Source: an uncultured delta proteobacterium
GTDB lineage: Bacteria > Myxococcota_A > Bradymonadia > REDH01
DNA length: 8,605 nt
Reading direction: 5' to 3'
Assembly: GCA_903912275.1 (NCBI GenBank)
Contig: CAIWGR010000040.1
Coordinates: forward strand, 1-8,605
The position numbers were made by a program, and so were the translations under genes. Below, one piece after another: positions 1-6,396 of this stretch (position 1 is the first letter of the stretch; every line of letters starts with the position of its first letter). The notes beneath the pieces were generated by a model. It worked only from the letters and a program-made list of their open reading frames with translations. It was not told where the DNA came from and did not search any database.

Positions 1-1
1 G

Positions 2-874
2 AAGGACAAGGGCACGCAGCACGATGTCGTCGCGTGGCGCGACCACAACGACCAGACCCCCAAGATGGCCCAGGTTGCCGCAGCGCCCATTCATGACGCC
101 GGCGGCAACTACATCGGCAGCGCAGTCATCGGCTACTTCGTGACCAACGACGGCGGCAAGGAGGATGCACCCGACGGCCTCGACGTGGCCTACTTCATGG
201 GCGACAAGGGCCAGATTTTCTTCGGCGGTTCGAGCTTCGATGACTCGAACTCCTCCTTCCTGAGCAGCCTCACGACTGCCGAGTACGTCGAGCGCAGCGA
301 TTCCAGCGTGCCTGCGCTGAGCTTCGCCGAAATGACGACCAAGGGCATCGACGGCATGTACTCCACGACCATCGCAGGAAAGGAGTATTTCGTCATGCCC
401 TCCTCCTTCGCTATCAGCCGCGCCGACCGTGCGTCGCAGGTAGGCTTCCTCGTCATCGGCTCGGTCACCGAGGCCGTGGCACCGGTCGGAGCGTTCCGGA
501 ACATCTTCCTTGGAATTCTCCTCGCGCTCTTCTTCGTTGGTGCCGTTGTCATCCTCGTCATCATCAAGAACTTCATGGAGCCCATCGAGGAGATCTCCAA
601 GGGCATCCAAGAGGTCATCGCCGGCAAACTCGACTACATGTGGCCCGTCGAAGAGGCGAACCACCTTTCGGACATGTCACACTCCCTCAACGTCATGAGC
701 TTCAAGCTGCAGGGCAAGGGCGACCCCGACTCCGACGACGCTTCGGGCAACGCGGAGTGGGCCGGCCTCGTCGGAGGCCCCCAGGCTCCCGCTGCCGGCG
801 GCAAGCCGGGTGTGGTGTCGGGCCTTGGTGGCATCCGCGGCCGTCGTCCCTCCGACAGCAACACCGAAGGCTGA
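2..874 (+). CDS. Cache/HAMP transmembrane sensor without output domain (5' end cut by window)
   Basis: The frame is open from base 2 without a start, so the N-terminus lies upstream; the ATG at 65 is internal. About 290 residues are visible. The first ~165 look extracytoplasmic and Cache-like: a segment AAPIHDAGGNYIGSAVIGYF followed later by VAYFMGDKGQIFFGG resembles the 'vGa.vvg' and 'd..G.i' strands of periplasmic sensor folds. One strong membrane helix follows (NIFLGILLALFFVGAVVILVII, near visible residues 167-188). After it comes a HAMP-like linker with the expected Pro (MEPIEEISKGIQEVIAGKLD) and a second helix (HLSDMSHSLNVMSFKLQ). The protein then ends in a ~50-residue Gly/Pro/Asp-rich tail with no kinase, cyclase or methyl-accepting domain. 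A second membrane helix is presumably upstream. It probably passes an external signal to a partner; ligand and partner are unknown. The Cache call is by strand pattern only; the TM-HAMP part is firmer. It lies 9 bp before the next gene, probably in the same operon. Confidence 0.72.
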   Translation, partial: KDKGTQHDVVAWRDHNDQTPKMAQVAAAPIHDAGGNYIGSAVIGYFVTNDGGKEDAPDGLDVAYFMGDKGQIFFGGSSFDDSNSSFLSSLTTAEYVERSDSSVPALSFAEMTTKGIDGMYSTTIAGKEYFVMPSSFAISRADRASQVGFLVIGSVTEAVAPVGAFRNIFLGILLALFFVGAVVILVIIKNFMEPIEEISKGIQEVIAGKLDYMWPVEEANHLSDMSHSLNVMSFKLQGKGDPDSDDASGNAEWAGLVGGPQAPAAGGKPGVVSGLGGIRGRRPSDSNTEG

Positions 875-883
875 TCGGACCGC

Positions 884-2074
884 ATGCGGCGAACCTGCCT
901 GACGGGCCTCGACCGTCTCCTCCTCGACCCAGCCCGTTTCGGCGCCCTCGGCTGCAGAGCCGGGCTGCTCGGTCACCCCGCCTCCGTCTCTGCCCGCTTT
1001 GAGCATGCAGCCGACGCGCTGCTCGCCGCCGGCGTCAACCTCGTCCGGCTCTTTGGGCCCGAGCATGGCCTCCGTGGAGAAGCCCAATACATGGAGGCAG
1101 TGGGCCACGAGGTCGACCCGCTCACCGGCCTCGAGAGCGTCAGCCTCTACGGCGCCGAAATCGACGACCTGCGCCCCAAGGCGGAGCAGCTCGCCGACCT
1201 CGACCTCGTCATCATCGACCTGCAGGATGTGGGTAGCCGCTACTACACCTACATCTACACCGCCCTCTTCATGGCGGAGGCCTGCGCCAAGGCCGGCGTC
1301 CGTTGCCTGCTGCTCGACCGGCCCAACCCCATCGGTGATGCCGTCGAAGGCCCCGCGCTCCTCCCCGCCTTCCGCTCCTTCGTTGGCTGGCTCAACCTGC
1401 CCACACGCCACGGCCTGACCACGGCAGAGGTCCTCACCTTCGCCCGCCAGCAGGGATGGGAGCTCACCCACGAAGTGGTGCCCATGGAGGGCTACAGCGC
1501 CCACCTCTGGATGGACGACCATACGGCGCCCTGGGTACTCCCGTCGCCCAACATGCCCACGCTCGACACCGCGCTCGTCTATCCCGGCATGTGTCTGCTC
1601 GAGGGGACCAACATCTCCGAGGGGCGCGGGACGACCCGTCCGTTCGAAATCTTCGGCGCTCCCTTCGTCAACGCGCCTGCGCTCGCGGCGCTACTCGAGT
1701 CGCTTCATCTGCCGGGCGTCTGCTGGCGCCGCTGCGCCTTCGTCCCCACCTTCGACAAGTTCACCAAAGAGCGCTGTTACGGGCTCGGCATCCATGTGAC
1801 CGACCGGCAGGCCTACCGCCCGCTCCTCACGGGCGCCGCCATCGTATGGGCCATCTCCCGGCTCCACCCCGACCACTTCGCCTGGCGGAGCGACGCCTAC
1901 GAGTTCGTCGACGACATCCCCGCCATCGACCTCCTCTTCGGCTCCGATGAACCCCGCCGCCTCATCGACGCCGGTGCCCCGTTTGGCGACTTGGCCGCGG
2001 CGCTCGAGACACCCGCCGAACTGCTGGCAGCCGTCACCGCCGCCCGCCGCTCCGAGTATCATGGCCCGCGCTAA
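884..2074 (+). CDS. namZ: Exo-beta-N-acetylmuramidase, NamZ/YbbC (DUF1343, GH171) family
   Basis: The 396-residue protein carries the DUF1343 signature motifs in order: TGLDRLL and GCRAGLLGHPASV at the N-terminus, LFGPEHGLRGE (56-66), SLYG (87-90), DLQDVGSRYYTYIYT (112-126), LDRPNPIG (144-151), SPNMPT (221-226), EGTNISEGRGTTRPFEIFG (240-258), PTFDKFTKERCYGLGIHVTD (288-307) and IDLLFGSDEPRRLID (348-362). Length and start match the family. The Bacillus subtilis member NamZ releases terminal MurNAc from the non-reducing ends of peptidoglycan fragments, feeding wall recycling. No signal peptide or lipobox is visible, so a cytoplasmic enzyme acting on imported muropeptides is inferred. The conserved acidic residues in PEHG and in the EGTNISEG loop are likely near the active site, but I cannot assign the catalytic residue from sequence alone. 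A weak GAAGG at 866-870 is the only Shine-Dalgarno-like stretch. The 3' end overlaps nadD by 14 bp. No murQ, nagZ or amidase gene is nearby in the window. Confidence 0.9.
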   Translation: MRRTCLTGLDRLLLDPARFGALGCRAGLLGHPASVSARFEHAADALLAAGVNLVRLFGPEHGLRGEAQYMEAVGHEVDPLTGLESVSLYGAEIDDLRPKAEQLADLDLVIIDLQDVGSRYYTYIYTALFMAEACAKAGVRCLLLDRPNPIGDAVEGPALLPAFRSFVGWLNLPTRHGLTTAEVLTFARQQGWELTHEVVPMEGYSAHLWMDDHTAPWVLPSPNMPTLDTALVYPGMCLLEGTNISEGRGTTRPFEIFGAPFVNAPALAALLESLHLPGVCWRRCAFVPTFDKFTKERCYGLGIHVTDRQAYRPLLTGAAIVWAISRLHPDHFAWRSDAYEFVDDIPAIDLLFGSDEPRRLIDAGAPFGDLAAALETPAELLAAVTAARRSEYHGPR

Positions 2075-2624
2075 CGGCCGCATCTGCCTCTTCGGCGGCA
2101 GCTTCAACCCGCCCCATCTCGGCCACCTCCTCGCCTCCCAGTGGGCGCTCGCGACGCTCCCCATCGACCGGCTGCTCTGGGTGCCCTCCTTCAGCCACCC
2201 CTTCGGCAAGCCGCTCGCCGACTTCGATGAACGGCTTGCGCTCTGCCGCGCCGCTGTTGCCTCGCTCGGCCCCGCCGGCGGTGTGCGTGACTACGAGCGG
2301 CGCTTCGGCACCTCCTACACGGTCGACCTGCTCCGGGCGCTGCACGCGACCCATCGTGGCTACCGCTTCTGGTGGCTCGTCGGCAGCGATGCCTATGCGG
2401 AGCGACACCGCTGGAGGGAGTGGGAGACCATCGAGCAGCTCGCCACGGTCGCGGTCATCGGTCGCGCCGGTTCGGCGGAGGGCGCACCGCTCGCACTGCC
2501 CAACATCTCAAGCACCGAGGTACGGCGCCTCGCCGAAGCAGGCGCCTGGGACGAGGTAGCGGAGCTGGTACCGGCCCGCGTGCTGCGGCGGTTGCGCCGG
2601 TCGCAGCCGGGCGGCGCGCCATGA
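2061..2624 (+). CDS. nadD: Nicotinate-nucleotide adenylyltransferase
   Basis: This enzyme makes nicotinate adenine dinucleotide from nicotinate mononucleotide and ATP, the penultimate step of NAD synthesis in the cytoplasm. The 187-residue product is a single nucleotidyltransferase domain. It has GGSFNPPHLGH (12-22) with the HxGH signature His19/His22, LLWVPS (38-43), GTSYTVDLLRAL (83-94), WWLVGSDAYAERHRWREW (104-121) and ISSTEVR (149-155), the late ATP-phosphate motif. The NadD-like substrate loops (GTSYTVD, WLVGSD with W..W) argue against CoaD. Length is at the short end for NadD but no core motif is missing. I chose the ATG at 2061 because it puts the GGSFNPPH motif about ten residues in. 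The frame is open further upstream to 1947, but that would overlap namZ by 128 bp and adds only Pro/Ala-rich sequence. The start lies inside namZ (14 bp overlap) and the stop overlaps the next start as ATGA, consistent with translational coupling. Confidence 0.93.
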   Translation: MARANGRICLFGGSFNPPHLGHLLASQWALATLPIDRLLWVPSFSHPFGKPLADFDERLALCRAAVASLGPAGGVRDYERRFGTSYTVDLLRALHATHRGYRFWWLVGSDAYAERHRWREWETIEQLATVAVIGRAGSAEGAPLALPNISSTEVRRLAEAGAWDEVAELVPARVLRRLRRSQPGGAP

Positions 2625-3502
2625 CCCGCTACGCTGTCATCGGCCTGGGCAAGGCGGGCCGCGCGGTCGCCGGCCTCCTCGCCGAGCAGGGGCTCCTTGT
2701 CTCGGCCTGGACGCGAAACGAGGCGACAGGCGCCGCCGCCGTCGCCATTCTGCCCGCGCTCGCACCGCTCCTGCAGACGCGCGGAGCACTCGCCGCGGGC
2801 GAGGCGGAGGTGGTCATCTTCGCTGTGCCCGACGACCAGCTCTCCGCCGTTGCGCGGGGTGCCGTTGCAACCAACAGCCGGCCCGAAGAGCGCGTCTGGC
2901 TCCACCTGTCGGGCGCCTCGGGTTACGAAACGCTCGGCGCGACCGGAGGCCCGCGCGGGCTCTGCCACCCGCTCCAGTCGTTGCGCGGCGACGCGGGCGA
3001 CCGCGAAGCGCTGCTCGGCGCCTTCTTCGCCATCGATGGCGAGGGCAGGGCACTCGATGCGGCGCGGAGCCTGGCAGAGCGGCTCGGTGGCCGGCCGGAG
3101 CAGGTACCGGGTGAGGCGCGCGCCGCCTACCACCTCGCTGCAGCGCTCGCCGGTAACGCCCCCTACGCCACGATGCAGGCTGCGCTCACGGTCATCGCCG
3201 CTGCCAACATCGACTCGCCTGCACTTCGCGCAGGACTTGCCCGGCTCGCACATGGCGCCACCGCCAACATGCTGCTCGCGCCGCCTGCCGAGGCGCTGAC
3301 GGGACCCTTCGCGCGCGGCGACGCGGGCACCGTGCTTCGCCATGCCGACCGGCTCCGCGCCACGCCGGAGCTCCTGCCGCTCTATGCCGCGCTCGGCCAA
3401 CGCTGGCTCGAGCTCGCCGAGGCACGCGGCCTCTCCGACCGGGCCATCGCCGCGCTCTCTGCCGCGCTCGCTGCGGCCGAAGAGCCTAGGCGCGAGGGCT
3501 GA
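2621..3502 (+). CDS. Rossmann-like / DUF2520 domain protein, putative oxidoreductase
   Basis: The 293-residue protein has an N-terminal NAD(P)-binding Rossmann fold: YAVIGLGKAGRAVAGLL (4-20) with GxGxxG at 8-13, and FAVPDDQL (67-74) at the end of the next beta-alpha units. Family motifs follow: LSGASG (96-101), HPLQSLRG (116-123), AAYHLAAALAGN (168-179, the start of the all-helical C-terminal domain) and LTGPFARGD (226-234). This order defines the Rossmann-like plus DUF2520 family, which resembles 6-phosphogluconate or ketopantoate reductases in layout. The substrate is not established from sequence. My recollection that some related proteins act as alternative ketopantoate reductases is only a hypothesis here. 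The start is the ATG of an ATGA overlap with nadD. The same frame is open upstream to 2372, but those codons are nadD read in another frame. The last 17 bp overlap the 3' end of the opposing Clp gene. Confidence 0.87.
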   Translation: MTRYAVIGLGKAGRAVAGLLAEQGLLVSAWTRNEATGAAAVAILPALAPLLQTRGALAAGEAEVVIFAVPDDQLSAVARGAVATNSRPEERVWLHLSGASGYETLGATGGPRGLCHPLQSLRGDAGDREALLGAFFAIDGEGRALDAARSLAERLGGRPEQVPGEARAAYHLAAALAGNAPYATMQAALTVIAAANIDSPALRAGLARLAHGATANMLLAPPAEALTGPFARGDAGTVLRHADRLRATPELLPLYAALGQRWLELAEARGLSDRAIAALSAALAAAEEPRREG

Positions 3503-6194
3503 CGACCACCTTGCCGTCCGCCACGGTGATGACCACCTCGCCGCCCGCGTCGACGGAGCCCGTCAGGATGAGCTCGGAGATGGGCCCCTCGACCAGCCGC
3601 TCGATGGTCCGACGCATGGGGCGGGCGCCCAGCTGCGGGTCGTAGCCACCTGAGGCGATGAGGTGGGCGATGAGCGATGCATCCCAGGTGTAACGGATGC
3701 GCCGCTCGCGCTGCAGCTGGCTCGACGAGGCCCGGAGCTGGAGCTCCGCGATGCGGCCAATCTCCTCTTCGGAGAGCGGAAAGAAGACGAGCGGCTCGTC
3801 GATGCGGGCCCAGATTTCCGGCGTGAAGTGGGCGCGGGCGGCGGTGATCACCCGCTCGCGCCGCCGGTCGAGCTCCTTCTCGGAGGGTACCTCGGTGCCG
3901 GCAAAGCCCACGCGCCGGTCGTTGGCGCCCGTCAGCTCCTTGGCCCCGAGGTTGGAGGTCATGACGATGAGCGCCGAGGAGAAGTCGACGGTTCTGCCAC
4001 GCGAGTCGCTCAGCCGTCCCTCATCGAGGATCTGGATGAGCAGGTTCAGCACATCGGTGTGGGCCTTCTCAATCTCGTCAAAGAGGACGAGCTGGTAGGG
4101 GCGCCGACGGATGGCCTCGGTGAGCTGGCCGCCCTGGTCGTGGCCCACATAGCCGGGCGGCGAGCCGATCAGGCGCGAGACGGCGTGGCTCTCCATCATC
4201 TCCGACATGTCGAATCGGACGAGCGACTGCTCGCTCTCAAAGAGCAACCCTGCGAGCGCCTTGGCGAGTTCGGTCTTTCCGACGCCGGTCGGTCCGAGCA
4301 GCAGCAGGCTTCCGACCGGTCGGTTGGAGACGAAGCCCGCATAGTTACGCCGCAGAATCTGGGCGACGCGGGCGACGAGGTCGCGGTGGCCGATGACCCG
4401 GTCGCCGAGGAGCGACTCGAGGTTGAGCATCTTCTCCTTGTCGGCCATGAGGAGCTTGTCGGCGGAGAGGCCAGCCTGCTCCGCCACAACGGCCGTGATG
4501 GCGGCCTTGCCTACCTCGGCTTCGCGCCGCCGGCGGGTCTGGCTTCCGGCCAGGTCGAGCACGTTGAGCGCCTTGTCGGGCAGCCGCCGGTCCTGGATGA
4601 AGCGATGGGAGAGGCGGACAGCGAGCTCGATGGCCTCATCGCTGTAGGTCACCTCGTGGTGGCTGGCGTAGTAGTCCTTGGCGCCGTGGAGGATGTCGAT
4701 GGCGGCCTGCACGGAGGGCTCCTCCACGCGCACGGCCTGGAAGCGGCGTGCAAAGGCTGCGTCTGCCTCGATGAAGCGGCGGTACTCCTCGAACGAGGTG
4801 GCGCCGATGCAGGAGAATTCGCCCCGCGCGAGCGCCGTCTTGAGTTCGCCCGCGCCATCGTTGGAGCCGTCGCCGCCGCCGCCCATGCCGATCCACTGGT
4901 GGATCTCGTCGAGGAAGACGATGAGCTGCCCTGCGCCTGCGGCGACCTCTGCCTTGAGCTTGCCGATGCGCTCCGAGAAGGCGCCGCGCAGCCCTGTGCC
5001 GGAGAGCAGCTTGCTGGCCTCCACCTCGACCACGATGCGCCCCTCGAGGCCGCGTGGCGGCGGCTCGTCGTCGAGGCCGGCGATGCGTCGCGCGAGCCCT
5101 TCGACCACGGCGGTCTTGCCCACGCCCGGGTCGCCGATGAGCAGCGGGTTGTTGCCCCGCCGCTTGTTCAGGATGTCTGCGAGCGCATCGATCTCCCTGT
5201 CGCGGCCCACCACACGATCAATCTGGCCGTCGACGGCCATGAGGCTCAGGTTGCGGCCGATGCGTGCGAGGAGCGGGAACTGGGACTCGCGCAGGATCAA
5301 CTTCTGTCTGGCGGCGCGCCCCTCCATCGAGAGCGGCGCGGTCGTCCGCTTGGGCTGCGAACGGTTCACCGTCGGCGGTAGCGCCATGGGGGGCAGGGCA
5401 GGGAGCGTGCCGTGTGACCGCGGCGGTTCCGGCCGCTGTTGCTGCTGCCGCTGCGCCAGCCGGAGCGCCAGCAGGCGGCCGGTGTCGGTGGGCTCGTCGG
5501 CCGCGCTGTTCACCGCGATGGGTCCTGTCCGACGGGTGACGGGCGGCTCGACCTCCTGCTCCTCGCCAGCGAGCTCCTCCGCATCCTCCTCGTCGGGCTC
5601 GCTGTCTTCCTCTTCGTCCTCTTCCTCTTCGTCCTCCTCCTCTTGGAGCACGACCGGCGGCTCCGGCGGCTGCATAACGAGCGGCCGGCGGGCCCCGAGC
5701 GGAGCGGCGCTGCCCGCGACGGCATAGGCGCGGGGGGCGGCGGGGACTGCAACCGAGGCGACGGGTTGCGCGGGAACCGGCTGGATGATGCGGGCAAAGG
5801 CGGCGTTGCGCAGCCCCATGACCTCGAGGTCGAGCTGCTCCATGAGCTGGTAGGCCGAGGTGGTCGTGAAGGAGGCCATCGCGACGAGCAGGTGGAGGGT
5901 GCTGACCACATCGCTGTGAACCGAGCGGGCAATCTCCGCGGCCCGGTTGAGCACCCGCGCATACTCCATGGGCGGTTCGGGCGGGATGTTGGAGAGGCGC
6001 GGAAGGACGGAATCGAGGCTGAGCGCGTGGTCGCTGAGCAGGCTCTTGGCCTGGTTGTCCACGGTGAAGAGGCAGATGAAGAGGTGGGCGGTGGTATGCG
6101 CCATGCCCAGCGTGGTCGCGATGGTGCGACTCTCTTGCTCGACGAGGAGCAGTTCAGCGCTCCATTCAATCTCAGGTCTGTCGGCGGGCGTCAT
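3486..6194 (-). CDS. Clp/Hsp100 ATPase, ClpA/ClpC-like, two AAA+ rings
   Basis: A 902-residue unfoldase that threads proteins through a hexamer by ATP hydrolysis, probably into ClpP. In order: a divergent double Clp repeat N-domain (about 12-137); a disordered linker (~138-285) with an acidic tract (185-216) and a Gln run; AAA+ ring 1 with Walker A GDPGVGKT (354-361), Walker B LIVFLDE (424-430) and arginine-finger region FARRF; AAA+ ring 2 with Walker A GPTGVGKT (634-641), pore loop GYVG (681-684), Walker B LVLFDE (702-707), WARIDE (Arg797) and sensor-2 GARPMRR (856-862). Only a short linker joins the rings, so there is no ClpB-type middle coiled coil. RRVGFAG (760-766) lies where ClpC carries its VGF ClpP-docking loop, arguing for a protease partner and against ClpB. 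Ring 1 pore loop reads GTGLRG, lacking the usual aromatic residue. I chose the ATG at 6194; an in-frame TTG at 6260 adds 22 residues that run into the AT-rich promoter region. It follows the kinase gene after 202 bp. A separate clpA versus clpC assignment is not possible. Confidence 0.9.
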   Translation of the reverse strand: MTPADRPEIEWSAELLLVEQESRTIATTLGMAHTTAHLFICLFTVDNQAKSLLSDHALSLDSVLPRLSNIPPEPPMEYARVLNRAAEIARSVHSDVVSTLHLLVAMASFTTTSAYQLMEQLDLEVMGLRNAAFARIIQPVPAQPVASVAVPAAPRAYAVAGSAAPLGARRPLVMQPPEPPVVLQEEEDEEEEDEEEDSEPDEEDAEELAGEEQEVEPPVTRRTGPIAVNSAADEPTDTGRLLALRLAQRQQQQRPEPPRSHGTLPALPPMALPPTVNRSQPKRTTAPLSMEGRAARQKLILRESQFPLLARIGRNLSLMAVDGQIDRVVGRDREIDALADILNKRRGNNPLLIGDPGVGKTAVVEGLARRIAGLDDEPPPRGLEGRIVVEVEASKLLSGTGLRGAFSERIGKLKAEVAAGAGQLIVFLDEIHQWIGMGGGGDGSNDGAGELKTALARGEFSCIGATSFEEYRRFIEADAAFARRFQAVRVEEPSVQAAIDILHGAKDYYASHHEVTYSDEAIELAVRLSHRFIQDRRLPDKALNVLDLAGSQTRRRREAEVGKAAITAVVAEQAGLSADKLLMADKEKMLNLESLLGDRVIGHRDLVARVAQILRRNYAGFVSNRPVGSLLLLGPTGVGKTELAKALAGLLFESEQSLVRFDMSEMMESHAVSRLIGSPPGYVGHDQGGQLTEAIRRRPYQLVLFDEIEKAHTDVLNLLIQILDEGRLSDSRGRTVDFSSALIVMTSNLGAKELTGANDRRVGFAGTEVPSEKELDRRRERVITAARAHFTPEIWARIDEPLVFFPLSEEEIGRIAELQLRASSSQLQRERRIRYTWDASLIAHLIASGGYDPQLGARPMRRTIERLVEGPISELILTGSVDAGGEVVITVADGKVVVSPRA

Positions 6195-6267
6195 CGCGGT
6201 CGTGTTCCAATCGGGTCTGGCTGCCACTATCCACAGTTTTGGCGGCGGTGCAACCCGCAAATTCGAG

Positions 6268-6290
6268 ATTGAAACATCTGTTATTTCAAT
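6268..6290. promoter_or_regulatory. Inverted repeat over the putative Clp -10 region
   Basis: ATTGAAA (6268-6274) and TTTCAAT (6284-6290) form a perfect 7-bp-arm inverted repeat with a 9-bp spacer. It covers the candidate -10 hexamer at 6283-6288, so a bound dimer would block the promoter. No T-run follows on either strand, so a terminator is unlikely. A regulator is not identifiable. Confidence 0.45.
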
Positions 6291-6311
6291 GCCGTATTAG
6301 ACAATTCTCAA
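6283..6311 (-). promoter_or_regulatory. Candidate sigma70-type promoter of the Clp gene
   Basis: On the - strand TTGAGA (6311-6306, 5 of 6 matches to TTGACA) is followed after exactly 17 bp by TGAAAT (6288-6283, 4 of 6 to TATAAT). Transcription would start about 80 bases before the chosen ATG at 6194. The region is clearly richer in A+T than the flanking genes. Both hexamers overlap inverted repeats. No alternative -10 (for example TAATAC at 6299-6294) pairs with as good a -35. Confidence 0.4.
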
Positions 6312-6329
6312 GCGAAATGTTGAGAATTG
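6302..6329. promoter_or_regulatory. Perfect 10-bp-arm inverted repeat, candidate operator
   Basis: CAATTCTCAA (6302-6311) and TTGAGAATTG (6320-6329) are exact reverse complements separated by 8 bp (GCGAAATG). The left arm contains the candidate -35 of the Clp promoter. The architecture, about 10-bp arms with an 8-9 bp gap upstream of a chaperone-type gene, resembles CIRCE (9-bp arms, 9-bp gap, HrcA operator), but the arm sequence is different. An extra half-site pairing GAATTG (6324-6329) with CAATTC (6334-6339) continues the pattern upstream. An RNA hairpin is the alternative, but no U-tract follows. Confidence 0.6.
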
Positions 6330-6346
6330 GGCGCAATTCGGAATAG

Positions 6347-6367
6347 GAGCGAGACAGCGTCTTGCTC
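6347..6367 (-). terminator. Hairpin 30 bases after the kinase stop, possible terminator
   Basis: GAGCGAGAC (6347-6355) and GTCTTGCTC (6359-6367) pair across a 3-base loop with one imperfect position. It is a G-U wobble in a + strand transcript and an A-C mismatch in the - strand transcript coming from the kinase gene. The kinase-side transcript has no U-run after the stem. A + strand transcript would have UUU, but no + strand gene leads into it. It may still end or slow kinase transcription before the Clp promoter. Confidence 0.35.
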
Positions 6368-6396
6368 TTTCCGGTAAAGCCGTTGTTCTAGAACGA

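Noticed and set aside
677..1522. A 281-codon - strand open frame opposite the sensor tail and namZ
   Set aside because: It crosses two real genes and mirrors namZ motifs; a shadow of high-GC coding.
2393..3400. A 335-codon - strand open frame opposite nadD and DUF2520
   Set aside because: Opposite well-recognised families, low-complexity Arg/Gly/Ala composition, no domain.
3663..5381. A 572-codon open frame on the + strand opposite the Clp gene
   Set aside because: It is antisense to conserved Clp motifs, has no recognisable domain, and its composition is what high-GC codon bias produces on the opposite strand.
3486..6194. Assignment as ClpB disaggregase or ClpV of type VI secretion
   Set aside because: There is no long middle coiled coil, a VGF loop is present in ring 2, and no type VI genes are nearby.
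6227..6235. CTATCCACA, 8 of 9 matches to the DnaA box
   Set aside because: A single site, with no cluster, dnaA/dnaN gene or AT-rich unwinding element; chance is likely.
6195..6260. TTG start at 6260 for the Clp protein
   Set aside because: The added 22 residues show no Clp-like pattern and would run into the AT-rich promoter region; the ATG at 6194 fits the N-domain better, though the Shine-Dalgarno (GGA) is weak.
5439..6272. A 277-codon + strand open frame opposite the Clp N-terminus
   Set aside because: Its Leu/Val/Phe-rich stretch is the acidic linker read backwards, not a membrane segment; no homology pattern is visible.
6385..6394. GTTCTAGAAC palindrome next to the kinase stop
   Set aside because: A ten-base palindrome without loop or U-run; too short to call an operator or terminator.
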